A stretch of 64,000 bases of DNA, from assembly GCA_026707665.1 (NCBI GenBank), contig JAPOWK010000114.1:113635-177634 (forward strand), given 5' to 3'. How positions within the stretch are numbered: the stretch's first letter is position 1; each line of letters starts with the position of its first letter. Positions 8,284 through 15,613 of this stretch are shown piece by piece. Source of the DNA: Chloroflexota bacterium. GTDB lineage: Bacteria; Chloroflexota; Anaerolineae; Aggregatilineales; Phototrophicaceae. A model generated the notes under the pieces. The model had not been told where the DNA came from. It was given only the letters and a program-made list of their open reading frames with translations, and made no database searches. The position numbers and the translations under genes are program-made.

Positions 8284-9375
8284 ATGAACCGTATCCGCGT
8301 CGTCAATCTCTCCGGCTCACCCTACGACATGGGTTATGCACACGGCGAGCGCTTCCGGGACGAAATCCGCCTGTTCACCGAAGAACGCGTCCGCCTTTGC
8401 AGTTCGCTTGAATGGACCGGACGCGAATTGCCTCGTGATGCCGTCATTGCCCTCGCCGAAGCCTGCGTCGCCGAGCATCAAGCTTACGCGCCCGATCTCA
8501 TGGAGGAATTGCAGGGCATCGCCGACGCCACCGACCTCACGCTGGCTGAGCTGGTAATCAACAACGGCTTCACGGATTTCATCGATACAATTTACAACCT
8601 GGGCGATATCACCGTTCCCGCCGTCGCCGCGCCACTGGCTGCTGACAATTGCACCGCCTTCATGATCCCGCCGTGCCGCAGCGCTGACGGCGCCGCCTTC
8701 TTCGGCCAGACCTGGGACATGCACGCCTCGGCCACTCCTTATGTCATCCTGATCCATGGCGAGCCGGACGATGCGCCAAGCTTTCTCAACTTCACCGTAA
8801 CGGGCTGCGTCGGCATGATCGGCATGAACAGCGCCGGCATCGCCGTCGGCGTCAACAATCTGATGGCGACCGATGGACAGGTTGGCGTCACCTGGCCCTT
8901 CGTCGTGCGCAAGATCCTGCAGCAAGACGATCTCGACGCGGCGCTGAACTGTCTGACCGGCGCCAAGCTAGCGGGCGCGCACAACTATATGCTGATGGAC
9001 AAGTCCGGACGCGGTTATGAAGTCGAGGCGATGTCAACCTCGCATCACGTGCGTGAGCTCGCCGACGAGACGATCAGCCACACCAACCACTGCCTGATTC
9101 AGAAGAACCTCGATGTGGCGCGCGAACGTCCGCCTTCGTCACAGAATAGCTCGGAGAACCGGCTGCTCCGCGCGAACGAACTGCTGGCGCGAGACGGCAT
9201 CACCTTTGCCGACCTCATGGCGCTGACGCGCGATGAAGTGGCGATCTGCACCCGGCCACAACCGCCGACGCACGTCGAAAGCTGCGGCGCCGCCATCATG
9301 AGTCCATCAACGGGCGACTTCTGGTCGGTCTGGGGCATCCCCGCCGACAATGAATACGAGCATTTCACCATTTGA
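8284..9375 (+). CDS. C45-family N-terminal-nucleophile hydrolase (acyl-CoA:6-aminopenicillanic acid acyltransferase-like)
   Basis: A 363-residue protein of the peptidase C45/AAT family, which hydrolyses or transfers acyl groups after self-cleavage. The N-terminal LSGSPYDMGYAHGERF is the family hallmark. The predicted nucleophile is Cys123 in ADNCTAF, followed by GQTWDMH and the GCVGMIGMNSAGIAVGVNNL core. A weak GGGAAAAG precedes the ATG at 8284. No signal peptide is visible, so it is likely cytoplasmic. Bacterial members are largely uncharacterised and a beta-lactam role should not be assumed. Arginase and alanine dehydrogenase lie downstream on the same strand, separated by 73 and 129 nt. 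Confidence 0.85.
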   Translation: MNRIRVVNLSGSPYDMGYAHGERFRDEIRLFTEERVRLCSSLEWTGRELPRDAVIALAEACVAEHQAYAPDLMEELQGIADATDLTLAELVINNGFTDFIDTIYNLGDITVPAVAAPLAADNCTAFMIPPCRSADGAAFFGQTWDMHASATPYVILIHGEPDDAPSFLNFTVTGCVGMIGMNSAGIAVGVNNLMATDGQVGVTWPFVVRKILQQDDLDAALNCLTGAKLAGAHNYMLMDKSGRGYEVEAMSTSHHVRELADETISHTNHCLIQKNLDVARERPPSSQNSSENRLLRANELLARDGITFADLMALTRDEVAICTRPQPPTHVESCGAAIMSPSTGDFWSVWGIPADNEYEHFTI

Positions 9376-9448
9376 GCGGCGCGCTCGCTCCGGAAGCGCG
9401 AAACTGCCCTTATACTGTAGTTAGGGACATATTGAGGGCGGTGGGCGC

Positions 9449-10357
9449 ATGATGGAAGCGAAGCAGGTACGGATATTTGGCATCCCCATGGACTTGGGGC
9501 AAAGTCGACGGGGCGTGGACATGGGTCCGAGCGCGATTCGCTACGCTCAGCTGCACGAGAAGCTGCGCACGCTTGGCTACCATACCACTGACGAAGGCAA
9601 CATCCATGCCGCCCAAGCCGAGCAGACACCCGCTCTTATGCGCACCTACGCAAACGCGCATTTCTTGCCGCAGGTGGCGAGCATCTGCCAGGCAACATAC
9701 GATGCGATCTGCAATACCTGGAGAAAAGGCGAATTCGGTCTGTTCTTGGGCGGCGACCACAGCTTGAGCGTTGGCACGGTCGCCGCCGCGGCGCAACGCG
9801 GCAAGCTGGGCGTCGTCTGGGTTGACGCGCACACCGATATGAATACGCCGACCAGTTCGCCTTCGGGCAATATCCACGGCATGGCGCTGGCCTGTCTGCT
9901 GGGGGATGGGCCAGCGGAATTGGTGAACATCGGCTTTGACGGCGCCAAGCTTGCTCCTGAACAGATCATCGTCATCGGCGCGCACGACATCGACCGCGAG
10001 GAACGGATCCGCGTAAAGCAAAGCGGCATTCGCGTCTACACCATGCGTGATGTTGACGAGCGCGGCATCCCCCAACTGGCGAACGAGATCCGGCAGCAAT
10101 TCGCCGATATGGACGCCATCCATGTAAGCCTCGATATGGACTCTTGCGATCCGCAATTCGCTGTCGGCGTCGGCACGCCAGTCTCAGGCGGCTTGAGCTA
10201 CCGGGAAGCGCACCTGCTGATGAAACTGATTTCGGACACGGGCCAAGTCCGCTCGATGGACGTGGTCGAATGCAACCCCATCCTGGACGATCACAACCGC
10301 ACCGGCATACTGGCTGTCGATCTAATTATGAGTATGCTGGGCGACAAATTCTTGTAA
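9449..10357 (+). CDS. rocF: Arginase
   Basis: A 302-residue ureohydrolase that should convert arginine to ornithine and urea with two Mn ions. The metal-binding motifs are complete and in order: GGDHSLSVG, DAHTDMNTP, SGNIHGMALA and SLDMDSCDP. The GTPVSGGLSYREAHLLM segment and a VVECNPILD C-terminus favour arginase over agmatinase, whose corresponding motif is DIDxxDP with a different C-terminal region. The gene starts with two consecutive ATGs (9449 and 9452); the true one cannot be told. It could feed ornithine into the polyamine or proline metabolism suggested elsewhere in the window. Confidence 0.92.
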   Translation: MMEAKQVRIFGIPMDLGQSRRGVDMGPSAIRYAQLHEKLRTLGYHTTDEGNIHAAQAEQTPALMRTYANAHFLPQVASICQATYDAICNTWRKGEFGLFLGGDHSLSVGTVAAAAQRGKLGVVWVDAHTDMNTPTSSPSGNIHGMALACLLGDGPAELVNIGFDGAKLAPEQIIVIGAHDIDREERIRVKQSGIRVYTMRDVDERGIPQLANEIRQQFADMDAIHVSLDMDSCDPQFAVGVGTPVSGGLSYREAHLLMKLISDTGQVRSMDVVECNPILDDHNRTGILAVDLIMSMLGDKFL

Positions 10358-10427
10358 GACGCCAGCCCCACGCACTGCTCCCAAGTTAGCGCTTGCCCAA
10401 GCTCTTAGGCAGACTGTACGAAATCAC

Positions 10428-10455
10428 TAGACAGTTTTCCTACATGGTGTACAAT
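10428..10455 (+). promoter_or_regulatory. Predicted sigma-70-type promoter for alanine dehydrogenase
   Basis: The -35 box TAGACA (10428-10433) and -10 box TACAAT (10450-10455) each match consensus in five of six positions and are 16 nt apart. The -10 lies 32 nt before the ald ATG. An 8-bp inverted repeat (TCCTACAT and ATGTAGGA, 10438-10461) overlaps the -10 box, which suggests a repressor or activator operator. Confidence 0.6.
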
Positions 10456-10461
10456 GTAGGA
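10438..10461. promoter_or_regulatory. Inverted repeat overlapping the ald promoter (candidate operator)
   Basis: Perfect 8-bp arms TCCTACAT and ATGTAGGA are separated by 8 nt. The element covers the -10 box of the predicted ald promoter, the position expected for a dimeric regulator. No regulator gene is nearby. The right arm also carries the GGAGG that continues into AGGAGGAGC, so a hairpin in the mRNA leader is an alternative role. Confidence 0.5.
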
Positions 10462-10486
10462 GGAGCAATGGCGCAGGAGCGGAAAC

Positions 10487-11632
10487 ATGAACATTGGCAT
10501 CCCCAAGGAAATCAAAGTCGAGGAGCATCGAGTGTCGAGCCCGCCCTCCGGTGTGCGCGAATTCGTCAAGCGCGGCCACACCGTCTTTGTCGAAAGCAAC
10601 GCCGGCTTGAGCAGCGGCTTCACCGATGAAGAATACATCGGCGCTGGCGCTATCATCATGGATTCGGCTGATTCGCTATGGTCAGCATCGGACATGATCA
10701 TCAAGGTGAAGGAACCGCAGGCGAGCGAATACCGCTTCTTGCGCCCCAACCTGATTCTCTTCACCTATCTCCACCTGGCCGCCGAAGAAGCATTGACCCT
10801 CGCCATGCTGGAAAGCGGCGTGACCGGCATTGCCTATGAAACGGTGGAAGACGCACAGGGACGGCTCCCATTGTTGGAGCCGATGAGCGAAGTCGCCGGG
10901 CGGATGGCGGCGCAGGTCGTGTCGCATTATCTCGAAAGACGACAAGGCGGGCGCGGCGTCTTGCTGGGCGGTGTGCCCGGCGTTACCGCCGCCCACGTGG
11001 TTATCCTCGGCGGGGGCACAGTCGGCGCCAACGCCGCCAAGATCGCATTGGGCATGGGCGCGCGCGTTACGCTGCTCGATATTGACTTGGATCGCCTGCG
11101 CTATCTGGATGACACCCTAAGTGGCAGCCTAAACACGCTGTATTCAAATCACATCAACATCGCCAGATCCATTGTCACGGCCGACGCGCTGATCGGCTCC
11201 GTGCTGATTACGGGCGCGCGCGCGCCAATGTTGGTCACGCGGGACATGCTGCCATCCATGCCCAATGGCAGCATCATTGTTGACGTCGCCGTTGATCAGG
11301 GCGGCTGCGTCGAAACCACGCGCCCCACCAACCACAGCGAACCCACCTTCGTCATTGATGGCGTCCTGCATTATGGCGTGACCAATATGCCCGGCGCGGT
11401 GCCGCGAACATCGAGCCTGGCGCTGGCCAACGCGACCCTGCCTTATGCTTTCCAGCTCGCCAGCAGCGGCGTCGCCGGCGCCCTAATGGCTGATCCCGCC
11501 CTGATGCGGGGCCTCAACACCCATGCCGGGCGCTGCACCCATCCCGCCGTCGCCGAGACATTCGGGCTTGAGTACGTCGAAGCGGACCTGGCGCTGAACG
11601 GCCTGACGGCCGACGCCTTGTTGCCCATATGA
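10487..11632 (+). CDS. ald: Alanine dehydrogenase
   Basis: A 381-residue enzyme that interconverts L-alanine and pyruvate plus ammonia with NAD. The N-terminus MNIGIPKEIKVEEHRVS and the substrate-binding segment VKEPQASEYRFLRPNLILFTYLHLAA are typical. The Rossmann loop is GGGTVGANAAKIALGMGA with the acidic LLDID that selects NAD. The ATG at 10487 has GGAG about 7 nt upstream. Length matches the family (about 370). It follows arginase on the same strand but has its own predicted promoter with an overlapping inverted repeat, so it is probably regulated separately, perhaps by alanine or nitrogen status. Confidence 0.95.
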   Translation: MNIGIPKEIKVEEHRVSSPPSGVREFVKRGHTVFVESNAGLSSGFTDEEYIGAGAIIMDSADSLWSASDMIIKVKEPQASEYRFLRPNLILFTYLHLAAEEALTLAMLESGVTGIAYETVEDAQGRLPLLEPMSEVAGRMAAQVVSHYLERRQGGRGVLLGGVPGVTAAHVVILGGGTVGANAAKIALGMGARVTLLDIDLDRLRYLDDTLSGSLNTLYSNHINIARSIVTADALIGSVLITGARAPMLVTRDMLPSMPNGSIIVDVAVDQGGCVETTRPTNHSEPTFVIDGVLHYGVTNMPGAVPRTSSLALANATLPYAFQLASSGVAGALMADPALMRGLNTHAGRCTHPAVAETFGLEYVEADLALNGLTADALLPI

Positions 11633-11764
11633 CGTCGTTGCCTCGGGGCTAAATTCCGGAGCGACTGTCGGCGGCATCTGCGGCATCCACTACTATTTGC
11701 GCGAACCCAACTCTGCTACATTAGTCAGGTACTTTCCCGTGTTTGTATCGGCGACTGAGCAGCA

Positions 11765-12790
11765 GTGCAACAACAAAGGAAACGCCTTACCTTAGCAATT
11801 GGCATCACGCTCAGCGCTGTCTTTCTGGCGCTGGCTTTTCGTGGCTTGCGGCTGGAACAGTTCTGGAGCAGCCTCGCTGCTGTCTACCTGCCCGGGCTGC
11901 TGGCGGCGACAGCGGTCTATTGCGTTGCGGTCGTCGTCATTGCCTTGCGCTGGCAATTCTTGCTGCGCGCGCTGAAGCACGTCCCGCTGTCGGCGCTTAC
12001 ACAGCTGGTGTTTATCGGCTACATGGGCAACAACGTCTATCCCTTGCGCGCCGGCGAGGCGCTACGAATCCTACTCCTGCGCCGCAACCACGGCCTGCCG
12101 CTTCTGCGCTCCACAACCATCGTCGCGATCGAGCGCTTGTTTGATGGCTGCGTCATGCTGAGCTTCGTTTTGTTCAGTCTGCTGTTGATCGATATCGATT
12201 CGGATGAAATTGAGACGATCGTCAGCATTTCGGCGCCCTTATTCGCTTTGGCGCTGCTAATCGCGCTGTCGCTGGCTACAAGACCAAGTATGCTCCGGCG
12301 CGTTGTCGCCCTCGCGCTGGTCTTGCTGCCGCAGCGCATTGGCGAAGTCGTCGCCAGGTCTTCCGAAGAGTTGCTCGCGGGCTTGGAAGGCTTGCGCAGA
12401 CCGTCCCATCTCGTGGGCGCCGTCACTTGTTCCTATCTCACATGGGGTATCGAAGCGGGGGCCTACTATATTGTGATGCGCTCCTTTGACCTGCAGTTCA
12501 GTTATGCGGTCGCCCTGCTGCTGGTAGGGGCGGTCAATCTGGCCGGACTGATCCCCGCTTCGCCAGGCCAGGTCGGCGTCTATGAATTCGTCGTCATCAG
12601 CATTTTAGTCGCCTTAGGGATCGCCGTCCCGCTCGCCACCGCCTGCGCCGTCGTTGTACACATCACAATCTGGCTGCCGACCACGGTGACCGGCTTCTTC
12701 CTTTTGTTGAAACAAGGCTTGGGATGGGCTGATCTCAGCCGGGCGAATACCATCAAAAGCGCGGAGTTTGCGCAGTCCGAAGCTAGTTAG
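11765..12790 (+). CDS. Lysylphosphatidylglycerol synthase TM-region family protein (YbhN/UPF0104, flippase-like)
   Basis: A 341-residue integral membrane protein with about eight hydrophobic helices. The conserved motif GYMGNNVYPLRAGEALR (about residues 80-96) is diagnostic of the LPG_synthase_TM / UPF0104 superfamily, and SPGQVGVYEFVVISILVALG repeats the family's C-terminal glycine-rich loop. It lacks the MprF synthase domain, so it is unlikely to aminoacylate lipids; relatives act with polyprenyl-phosphate glycosylation or as putative lipid flippases. The start is a GTG at 11765. The last four bases overlap the convergent aldo/keto reductase gene. Confidence 0.85.
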   Translation: MQQQRKRLTLAIGITLSAVFLALAFRGLRLEQFWSSLAAVYLPGLLAATAVYCVAVVVIALRWQFLLRALKHVPLSALTQLVFIGYMGNNVYPLRAGEALRILLLRRNHGLPLLRSTTIVAIERLFDGCVMLSFVLFSLLLIDIDSDEIETIVSISAPLFALALLIALSLATRPSMLRRVVALALVLLPQRIGEVVARSSEELLAGLEGLRRPSHLVGAVTCSYLTWGIEAGAYYIVMRSFDLQFSYAVALLLVGAVNLAGLIPASPGQVGVYEFVVISILVALGIAVPLATACAVVVHITIWLPTTVTGFFLLLKQGLGWADLSRANTIKSAEFAQSEAS

Positions 12791-13755
12791 ACATCGACCG
12801 CCGTGTCAAAATGTCGCAGCATTGGATTCAATTCGTCCCAAAGTTCGTCCGGTATCGCCATTTCGGCCGCTTGCATGCTTGACTCCGCCTCTTCCGGCAC
12901 GCGGGCGCCCGGAATGACGGAGGCGACCAGCGGATGGCGCGTGCACCATTGCAGGGCAACCGCCACCATCGGCACATCGTAGCTAAAGCATAGCCGCAGT
13001 ATTTTGCTGACGTGCTCGAGACATTCCGGCGGAAAAACGCGGTTGAGATACATCGTGTCGGCTTGCGGTCCGGTAGCGAGCAGGCTGCGCTCAAGCGGCG
13101 TCGCCCCGACCAAGCCCACATCATGCTTGGCCGCCTCGGCAAAAATCTCTCGTTCAGCGATATGATTAATCAAGCTCCAACAGTCGGCGATGACGGCGGC
13201 ATCAAACTCGCCCGTCCGGATATACTGCAGATTGGTCGCCGGATTGTTGCAGGCGACGCCAATATGCTCGATGACGCCTTTGCTTTGCAAATATCGCAAA
13301 GCGCCGAGAGCGCCACGATCTGATAGCACCTCGTCGATCGGCTGCCCCATCGCGTCATGTATGTAGACAATTTTCAGGCGGTCCAAGCCCATACGCTCGA
13401 GGCTGCCCTCAACGCAGCGCAAGATTCCCTCAAAGCTAAAATCATAGCCAAGGTGGCTCCGTCCGGCTTTGGTGGTGATGATGACCCGGTCCTTGGCCGC
13501 CGGCCGCAGGCGCAGCGCTTCGCCTATCATCGTCTCGCTCAGGCTCCGGCCATAAAGAACCGCCGTATCGATCAATGCGCAGCCGGCATCGATCGCCCGC
13601 ATCAGCGTTTGCACTCCTAATTCCGTGTCAAGCCGCCGACCTTCGACGTCCACTTCGACGACCGCGTCGTTCTGCGTCGGCACGCCGACGAAAGCTGTGC
13701 CGATCCCGACAACCGGCACTTGCAATTCCGTACGCCCAAGCCGCTTGGTACGCAT
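12787..13755 (-). CDS. Aldo/keto reductase
   Basis: A 322-residue TIM-barrel oxidoreductase using NADP(H). The catalytic tetrad is visible: Asp63 and Tyr68 in LIDTAVLYG, Lys96 in TTKAGR, and His133 in YIHDA. The N-terminal half, with an insertion between strand 1 and the catalytic loop, resembles the pyridoxal 4-dehydrogenase / L-fucose dehydrogenase branch; the substrate remains open. Its ATG overlaps the uppS stop by one base (TAATG), so it is probably translated by coupling from uppS, although the functions appear unrelated. Confidence 0.85.
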   Translation of the reverse strand: MRTKRLGRTELQVPVVGIGTAFVGVPTQNDAVVEVDVEGRRLDTELGVQTLMRAIDAGCALIDTAVLYGRSLSETMIGEALRLRPAAKDRVIITTKAGRSHLGYDFSFEGILRCVEGSLERMGLDRLKIVYIHDAMGQPIDEVLSDRGALGALRYLQSKGVIEHIGVACNNPATNLQYIRTGEFDAAVIADCWSLINHIAEREIFAEAAKHDVGLVGATPLERSLLATGPQADTMYLNRVFPPECLEHVSKILRLCFSYDVPMVAVALQWCTRHPLVASVIPGARVPEEAESSMQAAEMAIPDELWDELNPMLRHFDTAVDV

Positions 13756-14552
13756 TATATGGTTCGCTCCTTTACGCGGGTTGCCTTCAGTATCTCGCCG
13801 TTGATTTGGTCGTCGGTTTTGCCGAAACGCCGCCTTCGATTGCCATACTCGACCAGCGCCTCATAAAATGCGCTTCGTCCGAAATCGGGCCAATACGTTT
13901 CGGTGGTGTAAATCTCGCTATAGGCGCCCTGCCAAATTAGGAAATTGCTCAGGCGGAATTCGCCACTGGTGCGGATGATCAGGTCCGGATCGGGCAGATC
14001 ACGGGTATACATATAGTTGTTAATCGTGGCTTCTGTGATCGCTTCGGCAGCGATGCCCGCGCGAACGATGTTCTGCACCGCATGGACGATTTCATCGCGC
14101 CCGCCATAATTGAAGGCGACATTGAGGATCAGGCGCTGATTGTTGCGCGTGAACTCGCAGGCTTCCACCACCTTGCGCGCCAGCCGCTCCTCGATGCCAT
14201 CCAGCTCTCCGATGTGGCGAATCTGCACGCCTTCATCATCAAGCTCTTGCAATTCACGGTCGATGACCATTTCCAGAATCCGCATCAGCAGCATGACTTC
14301 GCGCCGGGGCCGCGACCAGTTTTCGGTTGAGAACGCGTAAATCGTCATGATCCGCACGCCAAATTCGGCGGCGGCGCGTATGATGCGGCGCAGATTCTCC
14401 GTGCCCTGGCGATGACCGGCCGAACGCGGCAAACCGCGCTGCCTCGCCCAGCGTCCATTGCCGTCCATGATGATGGCGACGTGTTCCGGCACTTTGTCCA
14501 AGGGCGGCAACGCGTGCCGATCCCGCCGGATTTCTGTCGTGACGAAGGTCAT
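13755..14552 (-). CDS. uppS: Isoprenyl transferase (undecaprenyl pyrophosphate synthase)
   Basis: A 265-residue cis-prenyltransferase that makes the C55 carrier for cell-wall and glycan synthesis. IIMDGNGRWARQRGLPRSAGHRQG contains the catalytic Asp30 and the phosphate-binding loop; YAFSTENWSRP and RTSGEFRLSNFLIWQGAYSE complete the signature. AGGAACC precedes the ATG at 14552. It lies 129 nt downstream of frr in the same direction, as in many bacteria, but the usual next gene, cdsA, is 3.6 kb away on the other strand. Confidence 0.95.
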   Translation of the reverse strand: MTFVTTEIRRDRHALPPLDKVPEHVAIIMDGNGRWARQRGLPRSAGHRQGTENLRRIIRAAAEFGVRIMTIYAFSTENWSRPRREVMLLMRILEMVIDRELQELDDEGVQIRHIGELDGIEERLARKVVEACEFTRNNQRLILNVAFNYGGRDEIVHAVQNIVRAGIAAEAITEATINNYMYTRDLPDPDLIIRTSGEFRLSNFLIWQGAYSEIYTTETYWPDFGRSAFYEALVEYGNRRRRFGKTDDQINGEILKATRVKERTI

Positions 14553-14681
14553 ATTCGGTTCCTGTGTTGGCTAAGCTGATTCTTCGGGCAGTCCCTCAAC
14601 TGCTCTTTACACCGACCCGCGATGAACTCCTCAATGGCGCGAAACTTCCGCCGGGGATGCATAAACAACACACGCGGAATG

Positions 14682-15239
14682 CTAGACTTCCATGATGTCG
14701 GTCTCTTTATCGGCGCCGAGCTCGCCGATTTGAGCGATGAATCTGTCCGTCAACTTTTGCACTTCGTCCTCGCCCCGTTTGCGGTCATCTTCCGAGATAA
14801 GTTTTTCTTTCTCGAAGTCCTGCAAATCGCTATTGGCCGACCGGCGGATATTGCGGATCGCGACCCGCGTATCCTCCATACGCCGATTCAGAAACTTCAC
14901 CAGTTCCAGCCGGCGTTCGCGCGTCAAGGCAGGCATGTTCAAGCGGATATTCTCGCCATCAATGTTGGGATTCACGCCGATGTCCGACATTTGAATCGCC
15001 TTTTCAATGTTACGCACAGCAGCCTTGTCATAAGGGCGAATGAGGATCAGCATCGCTTCCGGCGTGGAGATATTGGCAATCTGGCGCAATTCCGTGTCCT
15101 GACCATAGTAGTCGACCATCATGCGGTCGACCAGAGCGGTGCTTGCCCTCCCGCTGCGCATTCGACTAAGCTCATCGCGGAATACGGACAGCGTCGATTC
15201 CATCTTGCCTGTTGCCTCTTCCAGTATGTCCTCAATCAT
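14682..15239 (-). CDS. frr: Ribosome recycling factor
   Basis: A 185-residue protein, exactly the family size, that with EF-G splits post-termination ribosomes. The sequence shows the family pattern: MRSGRASTALVDRMMVDYYG, IRPYDKAAVRNIEKAIQMSD and DIGVNPNIDGENIRLNMPALTRE. The start is the ATG at 15239, preceded by AAGGAGG at 7 nt; a longer frame upstream is not part of the gene. tsf and pyrH, its usual upstream neighbours, are absent. Confidence 0.97.
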   Translation of the reverse strand: MIEDILEEATGKMESTLSVFRDELSRMRSGRASTALVDRMMVDYYGQDTELRQIANISTPEAMLILIRPYDKAAVRNIEKAIQMSDIGVNPNIDGENIRLNMPALTRERRLELVKFLNRRMEDTRVAIRNIRRSANSDLQDFEKEKLISEDDRKRGEDEVQKLTDRFIAQIGELGADKETDIMEV

Positions 15240-15364
15240 CTTGCCCCTCCTTAAATTCAACACCCGCTGGCGCCCGCCTCGCAGTTGCGTAACCGCAAGA
15301 ACTGGGGGCTTCCAACCGATTGCGTTTTGTCTTGGCAGCAGATTGGGGCTGTCTATTGTACGTC

Positions 15365-15376
15365 CGACACGTGTCG
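15365..15376. promoter_or_regulatory. 12-bp perfect palindrome CGACACGTGTCG (candidate operator) upstream of frr
   Basis: The palindrome is uninterrupted and lies about 33-44 nt downstream of the predicted frr -10 box, in the leader of the frr transcript. A protein-binding operator is more likely than an RNA hairpin because there is no loop. Confidence 0.4.
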
Positions 15377-15408
15377 AAGGGATGTTGCCTATGCCGCCGA
15401 TTGACTCT

Positions 15409-15437
15409 ATTATATCGCCATTTCTCCGACAGCGTAA
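15409..15437 (-). promoter_or_regulatory. Predicted promoter for frr-uppS
   Basis: On the minus strand a perfect TATAAT lies at 15414-15409. A weak TTACGC -35 is 17 nt upstream. It sits about 170 nt before the frr ATG and points towards it. Confidence 0.45.
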
Positions 15438-15613
15438 GCGAAATGCTGGCTTCGCTGATAGAGACAGGGCGCGGTTCGCCGCCGCCGTCGTGCCGTTCGC
15501 CACATAATGCTTGCCGAATCGCCCGGGCTCAATGATCGGCGGGTTGGCTAAGATCGCGGACGGCCTGCCAGTGCAAACGAACCAACCGGATTGATTTTGC
15601 CGCGAAGGTCCCT

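Larger units (their letters stand above)
15240..15613. other. Intergenic region between the Ser/Thr kinase and frr
   Basis: About 370 nt with no supported gene. It contains a predicted minus-strand promoter for frr (-10 at 15409-15414) and a 12-bp palindrome at 15365-15376. The remainder shows no recognisable RNA gene or repeat. Confidence 0.6.

Noticed and set aside
9099..9629. Antisense frame spanning the C45 gene end and the arginase start
   Set aside because: Crosses two well-supported genes, Arg/Ser/Pro-rich, no motifs and no ribosome binding site.
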